Assembly: GCF_026712205.1 (NCBI RefSeq)
Contig: NZ_JAPPUW010000002.1
Location: 62,001 to 126,000, forward strand
Source of the DNA: Pelomonas aquatica
GTDB taxonomy: Bacteria; Pseudomonadota; Gammaproteobacteria; Burkholderiales; Burkholderiaceae_C
Direction: 5' to 3'
DNA length: 64,000 nucleotides
Each line of letters begins with the position of its first letter. The first letter of the stretch is position 1. The translations under genes and the position numbers were made by a program. This document shows positions 50,751 through 60,351 of the stretch, piece by piece. The notes beneath the pieces are model-generated. The model was given only the letters and a program-made list of their open reading frames with translations. It had not been told where the DNA came from and made no database searches.

Positions 50751-50877
50751 GTTCACGGCGGGTTCACCTGTGGGGGAGGGCTGAAAGGGCGCGATTCTCG
50801 GATCAGCAAGAAGCGCGCCGCACGCTGGCCACGACAAATCCGCCGCCAGCGTCGGCTCCTGACAACGCCGGCCGGGC

Positions 50878-51690
50878 TCAGGCGCTGGCGATCCAGCCTT
50901 CCAGCGGGTCCACGCCCTCGGGCCAGCCGTAGCGCGGCCGGCCGGCCGCCCAGGCGGCCTGCAGCATCGCCAGCACCGCGTCCAGGCTGTCGCCGCTGGC
51001 GTCGGCCACCAGCGCGTCGCGCTGCGCATGGCTGAGCTTGAGGCGCAGCCCGAGGCGGCTGCGGCCCTGCTCCAGCGCATCGACGACATCCTTGCGCGCG
51101 ATCAGCCGCTCGGGCGTCTGCGCGGCCCTGGCGTCGCTCTTGTAGGAGCGCCGCGCGATCAGCTCGCGCGCCAGCAGCCCCGGGTAGGTCTCCAGCGCGA
51201 CGCGGCCCGGGTCGCCGTCCAGCAGGCCGGGCAGGTGCACGCCGGCCGCGATGAGGCGCGGCACGCCGGCATGCAGCATCCAGGCCACCGGCGGGTTGAC
51301 CCATTTCATGCTCGGGCTCGCGCCGGCCGGCCCGTCGCAGCCGCGGTGGGCGAACTTGGCGCCGGCCGGCCGCGCGTCGCAGAAGGCCGCGAAGCGGTCG
51401 CGGATCTCGGCCCGGCTCAGCGCCGCGTAATGGGCCATCAGCGCGGCATAGCCGGTCGGCCAGCCCAGGGTCTCGACGAGTTCGCGCGGCAGCCCGAAGG
51501 GCAGGTCGAAACCCGCCACCCAGGGCCCCGGGCGCGTCAGCCAGGCCGAGAAGGCGTCCAGGCTGCCCAGCGCCTCCAGGCCGGCCAGGCGCACGACACC
51601 GCCCTGGCGCTGGCCGGCCGCGACGCGGATGGGCTTGCGCGCACTGGGCGCACTCGTGAAGTCGATCCCGAAAAAGCTGGCGTCACGCAT
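50878..51690 (-). CDS. DUF429 family protein
   Basis: A 270-residue protein with the family features FFGIDFTSAPSARKPI at the start, WVAGFDLPFGLPRELVE near residue 65 and RVALETYPGLLARELI near 175. DUF429 has an RNase H-like fold suggestive of a nuclease, with conserved acidic residues (Asp11, Asp in AGFD, Glu in ALETYP), but no function is established. Start at 51690 (MRDASFFGIDF) preferred. Confidence 0.78.
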   Translation of the reverse strand: MRDASFFGIDFTSAPSARKPIRVAAGQRQGGVVRLAGLEALGSLDAFSAWLTRPGPWVAGFDLPFGLPRELVETLGWPTGYAALMAHYAALSRAEIRDRFAAFCDARPAGAKFAHRGCDGPAGASPSMKWVNPPVAWMLHAGVPRLIAAGVHLPGLLDGDPGRVALETYPGLLARELIARRSYKSDARAAQTPERLIARKDVVDALEQGRSRLGLRLKLSHAQRDALVADASGDSLDAVLAMLQAAWAAGRPRYGWPEGVDPLEGWIASA

Positions 51691-51729
51691 GGCCGGCATT
51701 CTGGGCCTTGGCACAATCAGGAATTCCCC

Positions 51730-53433
51730 ATGTCAGACCTGCTCGACCTCCCAGCCACGCCCGCCGATGCCGTCGGCTTCGAGGCCGCTGCCTTCGATCG
51801 GGCGCTGGCCGAGCAACGCCGCCGCGCCGCGGCCGGCGCCTACCAGGCGTCCACCGAGGCGCTGGAGCAGTTGCTGCAGGCCTGCCCGGCCACCGAGCTG
51901 CGCCGCCGCGCCGACGCGCTGACGCTGCTGGCCCAGCAATACCCGCGCATCGGCCGGCTGACGGCCAGCGCGCGCTGCGCGGCCTCGGCCCTGGGCCTGG
52001 CCGAGCGCCTGGAGGACGACGGCCTCGTCGCCGACGCGCTGACCGCCCAGTCCTTCGTCTACGGCCAGTTGCTGATGGCCCGCGAGGCGCTGGAGGCCGG
52101 CATGCGCGGCCTCGCCGCCGCGCGCCGGGCGGGCGACGCCGTCCGCGAGGCCTGGGCGCTGAACCGCGTCGGCGCGGCCTATTGCAGCCTCGAGAACCCG
52201 GTGCAGGCCTGCGCGTCGACGGAGCAGGCGCTGGAGATCGCCGCGCGCGCCGAGTCGGCCGAGGTGCTGTTCTCCTGCCAGAACAACCTGGCCTATTTCT
52301 GGCTGCGCCGCGTCGACGATGCCGCCGCGCTGCGCCAGGCCGAGCCGCTGGCCGAGGCCATCGCCGAGGCCCGCCGGGCCGCCGAGCACGCCCATGCCAT
52401 CGCCTGCCGTTCGGGCAGCGCCTTCAAGGTCGCCGTGGCGATGTCCAACCTCGTCAACGCGCTGCTCGCGGGCGGCCATGTCGACGCGGCCCTGCCCCTC
52501 ATCAACGAGTTCAGCCACCTCGCGCACAACCACGGCTACCCCATGCTGGCCATCGAGGCCGACGTGCAGCGCGCCATCTTCCTGCGCCTGAGCGGCGAAC
52601 CCCTGCAGGCCACGCGCATGCTCAAGGCCCTGCTGCACGCGGTGGCCGAGCCGCCGCCGCGGCTGCGCCGGCTGCTGGTGCGCTCGCTGTACGAGACGCA
52701 CAAGGCCAGCGGCGAGTTCGGCGAGGCGCTGGGCTGGCTGGAGGAACTGCTGCGGCTGGACCTGCAGATCCGCCGCGACAACCTCGTGCTGCAGACCGAG
52801 GTCATCCTGATCCGCGACCAGGTCGAGCAGGCCCAGGCCCGCGCCGACAGCGCCGTCGCCGATGCCCGCCGCGAGCGCGCCCGCGCCGCCCACCTCGAGA
52901 GCGAGCAGCAGCGCCTGCGCGAGCACGCGATGGCGCTGGACCGCGCCGCCCACGAGGACGTGCTGACCGGCCTGCACAACCGCCGCCATGCCGAGTTCGC
53001 GCTGCCGCTGCTCGTCGAGGGCGCGCGCGTGGCCGGCCAGGTCATCAGCGTCGCGGCGCTGGACGTCGACCATTTCAAGCGCATCAACGACAGCCACGGC
53101 CACGCCGTCGGCGACGCGGTGCTGCAGCAGCTCGCCCAGCTGCTGCGCCACCGGCTGCGCAGCGCCGACCTGATGGCCCGCATCGGCGGCGAGGAATTCC
53201 TGGCCGTGCTCGTCGGCATCGCGCCGCCGCAGGCCGCCGAGATCTGCGAGCGCCTGCGCCTGGCCGTCGCCGAGCATGACTGGGCCGCGATCGCGCCGGG
53301 CCTGGTCGTGCGCATCAGCGTCGGCATCGCGGGCGGCACGCCGCCGCTGCAGGCCGACGCGCTGCTGGACCGCGCCGACCACGCCCTCTATGCGGCCAAG
53401 CGCGGCGGGCGCAACCGGGTGCACGTGGACTGA
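51730..53433 (+). CDS. TPR-containing diguanylate cyclase (GGDEF protein)
   Basis: A 567-residue soluble protein. Residues ~30-370 contain TPR-like helical repeats (AWALNRVGAAYCSLENPVQA, SCQNNLAYFWLRRVDD). A coiled coil (~375-415, rich in Ala/Arg/Glu) leads to the GGDEF domain (~420-565) with DVLTGLHNRRHAE, LDVDHFKRINDSHGHAVGD and GGEEF near 482-486; an I-site RSAD lies five residues before it. The TPR part probably senses a protein partner, as there is no membrane segment or receiver domain. Confidence 0.9.
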   Translation: MSDLLDLPATPADAVGFEAAAFDRALAEQRRRAAAGAYQASTEALEQLLQACPATELRRRADALTLLAQQYPRIGRLTASARCAASALGLAERLEDDGLVADALTAQSFVYGQLLMAREALEAGMRGLAAARRAGDAVREAWALNRVGAAYCSLENPVQACASTEQALEIAARAESAEVLFSCQNNLAYFWLRRVDDAAALRQAEPLAEAIAEARRAAEHAHAIACRSGSAFKVAVAMSNLVNALLAGGHVDAALPLINEFSHLAHNHGYPMLAIEADVQRAIFLRLSGEPLQATRMLKALLHAVAEPPPRLRRLLVRSLYETHKASGEFGEALGWLEELLRLDLQIRRDNLVLQTEVILIRDQVEQAQARADSAVADARRERARAAHLESEQQRLREHAMALDRAAHEDVLTGLHNRRHAEFALPLLVEGARVAGQVISVAALDVDHFKRINDSHGHAVGDAVLQQLAQLLRHRLRSADLMARIGGEEFLAVLVGIAPPQAAEICERLRLAVAEHDWAAIAPGLVVRISVGIAGGTPPLQADALLDRADHALYAAKRGGRNRVHVD

Positions 53434-53558
53434 TCTGCGGATTCCGCGCTCGACGAGCACAGGCAGGCAACTACGGCAGGGGTCACTCGCCCAACGTCAG
53501 CCGCAGGCTGGAAGGAGTCGCTGCCGTGAGAATAGTTGTCTTACTCTCGACAGAGACC

Positions 53559-53783
53559 ATGGATGATCTTTACAGCCTGCTGCGCGAAGAGGCCTTGCAA
53601 CTTTCGAGCGAGTTCCGCAAGGCTTCTATCCAAGGGCGAGGCACCTCCCAAGAGGTAGCAGATTTCCGCGAGAACGCCGTCCAAGCATTTCTAGGGCGGT
53701 ACTTCCCCTTTCCGCATCGGATCGCCAAAGGAAAAGTCCGTGACTCGTTCGGCAACGTCTCGGCGTCGATTACCCGGTTTTGA
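53559..53783 (+). pseudogene. Truncated N-terminus of a DUF6602-like gene
   Basis: The frame encodes 74 residues: LYSLLREEALQLSSEFRKAS, then GTSQEVADFRENAVQAFLGR and FPHRIAKGKVRDSFGNVSAS, which resembles the start of DUF6602 proteins, large families often found with defence or mobile genes. After VSAS the expected Ile-Asp core is lost: the frame stops at 53783, and the other frame (DYPVLTTHKSAKLFEQSL) continues to about 53900 without family similarity. It looks like a decayed remnant. Lower GC and different codon use than its neighbours suggest transfer. Confidence 0.55.
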
Positions 53784-53909
53784 CGACCCACAAGTCCGCC
53801 AAGCTCTTCGAGCAATCACTCACCCGCAGGGATAGCGGTTCGATATTGGTCGTTTCATGTCTGGACGCCGCTCCGACCGTCGGCTTCCGCTGCAAACAAG
53901 CCATCCGAC

Positions 53910-55127
53910 TCACACCACGGCCGCCGGCAGCGTCCGCCGCGGCAGCCGCATGAACGCCAGCGCCGACAGGCAGGCCCCGATGCCCAGTGCGAACGCGCCG
54001 ATGAAGAGCCAGGCATAGCTGGAGAACGCGTCGTAGATCAGCCCGCCCAGCACCGGCCCCAGCGCCATGCCGATGCTGCTGGCCATCGTCGTGCCGCCGA
54101 TCACCGTGCCCATCATGCGCAGCGGGAAGTTCTCGCGCGCGATGACGGCGAACAGCGGCATCACGCCCGCGTAGGTGAAGCCGAACAGGGCCGCCACGGT
54201 GTAGAAGCTGCCCAGCTTGCGCGCATAGAGGTAGCCGAGCACGACGACGGCCTGCCCGAGCAGCGCCAGCACCAGCGTGCGCGCGGCGCCGAAGCGGTCG
54301 CCCAGCAGCCCGAACACGAGGCGGCCGCCCATGCCGGCCAGGCCCTCCAGGCTGTAGATCGACACGGCCGCCATCAGCGGGATGCCGCAGCTGACCGCAT
54401 AGCTCACCGTGTGGAAGATCGGCCCCGAGTGCGTGGCGCAGGTCAGGAAGCTCGTCAGCACCAGGATCAGGAAGGGCGCGGAACGCAGCGCCTGCCCGAC
54501 CGACGGGCCTGGCTCATGCGGCGTGGCCGCGGCCTGGGCCAGCGCGGGCGGGCGGCGCACCAGCAGCGCCACGGGCAGCATCACGCCCGCCACCAGGGCC
54601 GCGACGATCTGCAGCGTGCTGCGCCAGTCCTGCCCCTGCACCAGCCAGGCGACCAGGGGCGACATGGTCAGCGGCGCCATGCCCATGCCGGCCGACACCA
54701 GGGACACGGCCAGGCTGCGCCGCGTGTCGAACCAGCCGGTGACGCAGGCCATCAGCGGCACGAGGACCGCCGCCGCGCTGACGCCGACGAGCGCGCCGAA
54801 GCCGAGTTGGAAGGCCGGCAGCGAGGTCGCGAGGCTGGCCAGCACGAGGCCGGCGGCCAGCAGCAGCGCGCCCGCCAGCACGACGATGCGCGGGCCGACG
54901 CGGTCGGACAGCGCGCCCCAGCCCATGCTGCCGACCGCCAGCGCGACGAAGGCGAGGGTCATCGCGGCGGAGATGCCGGTGGTGGACCAGCCCGTGTCCC
55001 GCGCGATGGGCCGCAGCAGCACGGGCAGGCAGAAGAGCGCGCCGATCGCGACGCAGCCGAGCAGGCCGCCCGCGGCCACGATGACCCAGCGGTAGTGCTC
55101 GCGCAGGGCGTTCGTCCGGGAAGACAT
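53910..55127 (-). CDS. MFS transporter (oxalate/formate or monocarboxylate type)
   Basis: A 405-residue, twelve-helix transporter. The first-half signature is WGALSDRVGPRIVVLAGALL and the second FGLLGDRFGAARTLVLALL. RDTGWSTTGISAAMTLAFVA in the loop after helix 1 is typical for the group of bacterial MFS proteins related to oxalate:formate and monocarboxylate carriers. The substrate is unknown. It may share a transcript with the YCII-like gene 38 bases upstream. Confidence 0.82.
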   Translation of the reverse strand: MSSRTNALREHYRWVIVAAGGLLGCVAIGALFCLPVLLRPIARDTGWSTTGISAAMTLAFVALAVGSMGWGALSDRVGPRIVVLAGALLLAAGLVLASLATSLPAFQLGFGALVGVSAAAVLVPLMACVTGWFDTRRSLAVSLVSAGMGMAPLTMSPLVAWLVQGQDWRSTLQIVAALVAGVMLPVALLVRRPPALAQAAATPHEPGPSVGQALRSAPFLILVLTSFLTCATHSGPIFHTVSYAVSCGIPLMAAVSIYSLEGLAGMGGRLVFGLLGDRFGAARTLVLALLGQAVVVLGYLYARKLGSFYTVAALFGFTYAGVMPLFAVIARENFPLRMMGTVIGGTTMASSIGMALGPVLGGLIYDAFSSYAWLFIGAFALGIGACLSALAFMRLPRRTLPAAVV

Positions 55128-55165
55128 GGCCGTTCCTTTGCGGGTTGGATGCGTCATGGCGAGCA

Positions 55166-55534
55166 TCAGGCCTTGCAGCCGAATTCCGGGCCGTCGAGCT
55201 GGCGCACCTCGCACTCGATGTCCCAGTCGCTGCCATGCACCTGCAGGAAGCGCCGCGTCAACGCGAGCGCCTCGTCGCGCGACCCCACCTCCAGGATGGC
55301 ATAGCCGCCGATGACCTCCTTGGTCTCGGTGAAGGGGCCGTCCAGCACCGACAGCCTGCCGCCCCGCTGCAGCCGCACGCGCACGCCTTCCGACGTGGGC
55401 CGCAGCCCGGCGGTGCTGACCAGTTGCCCGCTGCGGGTCAGCTCCTCGATCAGCCGGCCCATGTCGGCCATCAGCTGCTCGCTGGGCGCCTGGCCGGCGG
55501 TCTCGTCGATGCGGATCATGGAAAGGAATCTCAT
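55166..55534 (-). CDS. YCII-related (DGPF-type) small protein
   Basis: A 122-residue protein with MRFLSMIRIDETAGQAPSEQL, LRPTSEGVRVRLQRGG, DGPFTETKEVIGGYAILEVG and a C-terminal GPEF. The DGPFxExKE motif and the ferredoxin-like fold define the YCII/DGPF family, often adjacent to ECF41 sigma factors and thought to act as small enzymes or sensors. No sigma factor is directly adjacent here. ATG at 55534 was chosen over TTG six bases upstream. Confidence 0.85.
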   Translation of the reverse strand: MRFLSMIRIDETAGQAPSEQLMADMGRLIEELTRSGQLVSTAGLRPTSEGVRVRLQRGGRLSVLDGPFTETKEVIGGYAILEVGSRDEALALTRRFLQVHGSDWDIECEVRQLDGPEFGCKA

Positions 55535-55644
55535 GCTCAAGTCTCCTGGATCACGGCGCGGCGGACCGATTTCCGCCGCTTCACCCGCTACGACGAACGA
55601 GGCCCCGCCGAATCGACAAGCGGCACGCCGCCTAGACTCGCCGC

Positions 55645-56676
55645 ATGAACCCCATCCTCATCGAAGTGCTGCGCGGCGGCACGGTCGAATCACGCCACGC
55701 CGGCGCGCTGGCCATCGTCGACGCGTCGGGCACCGTTCACACGGCGCTGGGCGACATCGACCGGCCCGTCTTCCCGCGCTCGGCCGTCAAGCTGCTGCAG
55801 GCCCTGCCGCTGGTGGCCAGCGGCGCGGCCGAGGCCTTCGGGCTGGGCGACGCCGAACTGGCCCTGGCCTGCGCCTCGCACAGCGGCGAGCCCGAGCATG
55901 TGGCCACGGCCGCCGGCCTGCTGGCCAGGCTGGGGCTGGACGAGACGGCTCTGGAATGCGGCACGCAATGGCCCAGCCGCGAGCCGGTGCTGCGCGGCAT
56001 GGTCGCGCGCGGCGAGCTGGCCACGCCGCTGCACAACAACTGCTCGGGCAAGCACAGTGGTTTTATGTGCGTCGCCTGTTTGATGGCGCGCAACGCGGGC
56101 GCGGAAGCCGCCGAGTTCGCGCGCGGCTATGTCGCGGTCGGCCACCCGGTCATGCGCGAGGTGTCGGCCGCGCTGTCTGCCGCGACGGGCCTGGACGTCG
56201 AGCAGGCGCCGCGCGGCACGGACGGCTGCTCCATCCCGACCTTCGCGCTGCCGCTGCGCGCGCTGGCGCTGGCCTTCGCGCGCTGCGGCACCGGCCAGGG
56301 CCTGTCGGACGGCCACGCCCGCGCCGCGCGCCGGCTGCGCCAGGCCGTCGCGGCCGCGCCCTTCATGGTCGGCGGCACGGACCGCTTCGACACGCGCGTG
56401 ATGCAGGCCTTCGGCGAGCGACTGTTCTGCAAGGTGGGCGCCGAGGGCGTCTATTGCGCGGCCCTGCCGGAGCTGGGCCTGGGCGTCGCGCTGAAGATCG
56501 ACGACGGTGCCGTGCGCGCGGCCGAGGCCGCGATGGCCGCCGTCGCCCAGGCGCTGCTGCGGACCGAGGACGAACTGCTGCGGGGCTACAGCCACCTGGC
56601 GCTGCGCAACTGGCGCGGCCTGGACGTCGGCGCGCTGCGGCCGGCCGCGGCGCTGGCAGCTCTCAGCCGAGCTTGA
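55645..56676 (+). CDS. Asparaginase, Rhizobium etli AnsA type (AsnASE_II)
   Basis: A 343-residue enzyme of the serine beta-lactamase-like asparaginase class. Catalytic S-x-x-K appears as RSAVK (residues ~46-50), the zinc/nucleophile motif as [10 protein letters not shown] (residues ~132-141), and CASHSGE near 76-82; [15 protein letters not shown] is also typical. It hydrolyses asparagine to aspartate and ammonia. Length matches R. etli AnsA. The 3' end overlaps the convergent chemotaxis pseudogene by 14 bases. Confidence 0.9.
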   Translation: MNPILIEVLRGGTVESRHAGALAIVDASGTVHTALGDIDRPVFPRSAVKLLQALPLVASGAAEAFGLGDAELALACASHSGEPEHVATAAGLLARLGLDETALECGTQWPSREPVLRGMVARGELATPLHNNCSGKHSGFMCVACLMARNAGAEAAEFARGYVAVGHPVMREVSAALSAATGLDVEQAPRGTDGCSIPTFALPLRALALAFARCGTGQGLSDGHARAARRLRQAVAAAPFMVGGTDRFDTRVMQAFGERLFCKVGAEGVYCAALPELGLGVALKIDDGAVRAAEAAMAAVAQALLRTEDELLRGYSHLALRNWRGLDVGALRPAAALAALSRA

Positions 56677-58131
56677 ACACCGCCACCGAGCGCGCCAGCT
56701 CGTCGGCCTGCTGCTGCAGGCTCTGGGCGGCGGCCGCGGATTCCTCGACCCGCGCGGCGTTCTGCTGCGTCATCTCGTCCAGCCGCGAGATGGCCTGGCC
56801 GATCTGGCCGATGCCGGTGCTCTGCTCGCCGGTCGCATGGCTGATCTCGGCCACGATGCCGCTGTCGACGTTCTCGCCGCTGCGCGTGATGAGGGCCTTG
56901 ATCTCCTTGGCCGCCTCGGCGCTGCGCTGGGCCAGCGTGCGCACCTCGGCGGCGACGACGGCGAAGCCGCGCCCCTGCTCGCCGGCGCGCGCCGCCTCGA
57001 CAGCCGCGTTCAGCGCCAGGATGTTGGTCTGGAAGGCGATGCCGTCGATGATGTCGCCGATCTTGTGCGAGCTGCTGCTGATGCGGTCCATCGTCGCGAC
57101 CACCTCGCCGACGACATCGCCGCCGCGGCGCGCCACCTGGGCCGCGTCGCCGGCCAGCCGGTTGGCGCGCGCCGCCGCCTCGGCGTTGTGCGTGACGCTG
57201 GCGGTCAGCTCCTCCATCGCCGACGCGGTCCCCTGCAGATTGGACGCCGCCTGCTCGGTGCGCGAGCTGAGATCCTGGCTGCCGACGGCCACCTCGCGGG
57301 ACGCGGTGGCGATGCTGTCCGTCGCGCCGCGCACCTGGCGCGCGATGCCGGCCAGCGCGTCCTGCATGGCCGCCATGCCGTGCATCAGCTGGGCGGTCTC
57401 GTCGCGGCCGCGGGCCTGCACCTCGCCGGTCAGGTCCTGGCGCGCGATGCGCTCCGCCGCAGCCACGGCGCGCCGCAGCGAGCCGAGGATGGACTGCGAG
57501 TTGGCCTGCAGCAGCAGCAGCACGACGACGGCCACCACCAGCAGCGCGATCAGGCCGGTGCGCGACGACGCGAAGCGCGCGTCGATCTGCGCGATCTGCG
57601 TCTCGGCGTTGTCGTCGATCAGCTTGGTCAGCGCGGCCAGCTCCTTGTCCAGCGCGCGCACCGGATCCTTGATCGCGCCCATGCCCTTGTTGGCCTCGGC
57701 GGTGTCGGCGAACTCGCCCCTGCCGACCCGGTCGGCAAAGGGCAGGAAGCCCTCGCGGCAGGCCTTCAGCGCGCGCTGGGCCCCGGCGCCTGGATCTCGG
57801 CGCTGAGCTTCAGCGCCGCCGCCTTGTCGAGGGCGGCGCGGGCCTTGGCCTCGGCCTCGTCCCAGTCCCGGCGGTATTTGGCGACGGTCTGGGCGTCGGC
57901 CATGTTGATCAGCGTGTCCTTCTCGTAGCGCCGCAGGTTGCCGACCGCGGCACGCGCATTGGACAGCTGGGCCAGGGCCTGCACGTCGTTGTCGACGAAG
58001 CGCCTGAGCTGCTCGCGCGCATCGGACTGGGCCAGCAGGCCGGAGCCGCCGATCAGCAACATGCCCAGGCCGGCCAGCACGCCGACGGCGGCCAGCCTGA
58101 CCCCGATCGGGAATTGATTCATGTCGATCAT
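56663..58131 (-). pseudogene. Methyl-accepting chemotaxis protein, disrupted by a frameshift
   Basis: The N-terminal part (from ATG 58131, or ATG 58122) has a membrane helix ([20 protein letters not shown]) and a four-helix sensor region; it stops at 57766 after [14 protein letters not shown]. In the other frame the protein continues from about 57780 with [18 protein letters not shown], a second membrane helix ([17 protein letters not shown]), a HAMP domain and a full signalling domain with the hairpin-tip [18 protein letters not shown]. One missing base in the run of G and C near 57780 would explain it. It may be a real inactivating mutation or a sequencing error, since everything else is intact. 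Role: chemotaxis signalling to CheA. Confidence 0.8.
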
Positions 58132-58195
58132 CGCAACCTCCGCGCCGCCCCAGCGGATGAAGGAAGCGTAGCTATTTCTTTCTGATCGATCCGTG

Positions 58196-59554
58196 TCATT
58201 CCGTCGCCCAAAGCTCGCGCATGGCGGCCCCGAACGCCTCCCCCACTCGGGTGGGTGCCCGCCAGGGGTGGGCCCGGCCGGCGACCCAGACCGACTGCCA
58301 GGGCGAGCCGTTGCTGCCGAAGACGACGGCGTCGAGCAGGGCCTCGTCGGGCAGGCCGCGCAGCGCGTCGGCATCGCGGTTCAGCACCAGTGCGTCGGCG
58401 CGCGCGCCGGGCGTGAGGCCCCAGTGCGCGAAGCCGGCCGCGCGCGCACCGCCGGTGACGGCCGCGTCGAACAGCCGCGCCGCGCTGGAGGGCTGCACGG
58501 CCGGCTCGGCAGCGACATTGCGCTGGCGCAGCACGAGGCGCTGGCCGTATTCCAGCCAGCGCAGTTCCTCGACCCAGCCACGCGTGACCTGGCTGTCCGA
58601 GCCCAGGGTCAGCGGCACGCCGCCGGCCAGCCAGCGCGGCAGGTCGGCCAGGCCGTCGCCGAGGTTGGCCTCGGTGCCGGGGCAGATGACGATGCCGGCG
58701 CCGCCGGCGGCCACCGCGGCGATCTCGGCCGGCAGCGCATGCGTCGCATGCACGAGCTGCCAGCGCGGGTCCAGCCCCGCCTCGTCGGCCAGCCACCGGA
58801 TGGGGCGGCGGCCGGTCGCGGCGACGCAGTCGTCCACCTCGGCCGTCTGCTCGGCGACGTGGATGTGGATGGGCAGATCGGTGTCGCCCACGAGGCCACG
58901 CAGCCGCGCGATGTCCTCGGGCGACGCGCCGCGCAGCGAGTGCAGGGCCAGGCCGGCGTTCAGGCGCGGCAGGCCGGCCGCATTGATGCGCTGGCAGGCA
59001 TTCCAGGCCCAGTCGGCATCGGCCGCGAAGCGGTGCTGGTCCGGCCTGAGCCCGGCGGCGCCGAAGCCGCTGCGCGTGTAGACCACGGGCAGCAGCGTCA
59101 GGCCGATGCCGGCGTCCTCGGCGGCCTCGGCGAGCGCCCAGGCCATGGCCAGCTCGTCGTCGAAGTGCTCGCCCCGCGCCGGATGGTGCAGGTAGTGGAA
59201 CTCGCAGACCTGGGTGTAGCCGCCGCGCAGCAGCTCGCCGTAGAGCTGGGTCGCGACCGCGCGCAGCTGCGCCGGCGAGATGCGCAGGGCCAGCGCATAC
59301 ATGCGGTCGCGCCAGCTCCAGAAGTCGTCCTGGCCGGCCTCGCGCCGCTCGGCCAGGCCGACGAAGGCGCGCTGGAAGGCGTGGCTGTGCGCGTCGACGA
59401 GGCTGGGGATCAGCGGGCCGGCCAGTCGCTCGGCATCGGGCGGCTGTGGCCGGTCGGGCTCCACCTCGGCCCAGCGGCCGTTCACGATGCTGAGCAGCAC
59501 GTCGCGCTGCCAGCGGCCGTCCACCCAGGCCAGGGGGGCATGGAGACGCTTCAT
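58196..59554 (-). CDS. hutF: Formimidoylglutamate deiminase (HutF)
   Basis: A 452-residue amidohydrolase converting N-formimino-glutamate to N-formyl-glutamate and ammonia, the fourth step of the five-step histidine pathway. VDAHSHAFQRAFVGLAE carries the HxH metal site; CEFHYLHH, HIHVAEQTAEVDDCV, LVHATHALP and TLGSDSQVTRGWVEEL carry the other ligands. HutF is used with HutG instead of direct HutE-type cleavage. Start ATG at 59554 overlaps the hutG stop. Confidence 0.93.
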   Translation of the reverse strand: MKRLHAPLAWVDGRWQRDVLLSIVNGRWAEVEPDRPQPPDAERLAGPLIPSLVDAHSHAFQRAFVGLAERREAGQDDFWSWRDRMYALALRISPAQLRAVATQLYGELLRGGYTQVCEFHYLHHPARGEHFDDELAMAWALAEAAEDAGIGLTLLPVVYTRSGFGAAGLRPDQHRFAADADWAWNACQRINAAGLPRLNAGLALHSLRGASPEDIARLRGLVGDTDLPIHIHVAEQTAEVDDCVAATGRRPIRWLADEAGLDPRWQLVHATHALPAEIAAVAAGGAGIVICPGTEANLGDGLADLPRWLAGGVPLTLGSDSQVTRGWVEELRWLEYGQRLVLRQRNVAAEPAVQPSSAARLFDAAVTGGARAAGFAHWGLTPGARADALVLNRDADALRGLPDEALLDAVVFGSNGSPWQSVWVAGRAHPWRAPTRVGEAFGAAMRELWATE

Positions 59555-60351
59555 ACCGGGCATGCGAGCAGCTCCTGCAGCATGCGCTCGATCAGCGGCG
59601 CGACCTGGGCCGCGCGCGCCTCGTCGTAGGCCGAGCGCGGGTCGGCCGCCTCGTCCATATAGCAGCGCTGGCACATCTCCAGCTGCACCGCGTGCACGCC
59701 GCGGCCGGGCTGGCCGTAGTGGCGCGTGATGTAGCCGCCCTTGAAGCGGCCGTTGACGACCTGGCTGAACTGCGTCTGCCCGGCCAGCAGCGCGCCCAGG
59801 CCCTCGGTGATCGCCGGCGCGCAGGCCGCGCCGTCGGCCGTGCCGAGGTTGAGCGCCGGCAGCTCGCCGTCGAACAGCCAGGGCAGCTCGGAGCGGATGC
59901 TGTGGCCGTCGAACAGCAGCGCGCGGCCGTGCGCGGCGCGCAGGCGTTCGAGCTCGGCGGCCAGGGCCTCGTGGTAGGGCCGCCAGCAGGCCTCGCGGCG
60001 CGCGGCGACCTCGGCCGCGTCGGGCGCGGCGCCGTCGCGGTAGAGCGGCTCGCTGCTGAAGAAATGCGTGGGCACCAGGCCGGTGCCGCCGGCCGCGCCG
60101 GGGTAGAGGGGCCGGTCGTCCGGCGGCCGGTTCAGGTCGATGACGTAGCGGCTGTAGCGCGGCACGATGAGGCTGGCGCCGAGCTTCTCGGCGAGCGGCC
60201 GGTACAGGCGCTCCAGATGCCAGTCGGTGTCCTCGCTGGCCAGCGCGCGCGGCACGAGGCGCTCGTGCAGCTCGGGCGGCAGCTCGGTGCCGACATGGGG
60301 CAGGCTGATGAGCAGCGGCGCGCGGCCCTGCTGCAGACGGTAGACGCTCAT
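59551..60351 (-). CDS. hutG: N-formylglutamate deformylase (HutG)
   Basis: A 266-residue enzyme hydrolysing N-formyl-glutamate to glutamate and formate. [16 protein letters not shown] and [11 protein letters not shown] are the typical start; [19 protein letters not shown] and the closing [17 protein letters not shown] match HutG (FGase family). It ends the pathway begun by HutF. Overlaps hutI (ATGA) on one side and hutF on the other. Confidence 0.93.
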   Translation of the reverse strand: MSVYRLQQGRAPLLISLPHVGTELPPELHERLVPRALASEDTDWHLERLYRPLAEKLGASLIVPRYSRYVIDLNRPPDDRPLYPGAAGGTGLVPTHFFSSEPLYRDGAAPDAAEVAARREACWRPYHEALAAELERLRAAHGRALLFDGHSIRSELPWLFDGELPALNLGTADGAACAPAITEGLGALLAGQTQFSQVVNGRFKGGYITRHYGQPGRGVHAVQLEMCQRCYMDEAADPRSAYDEARAAQVAPLIERMLQELLACPV

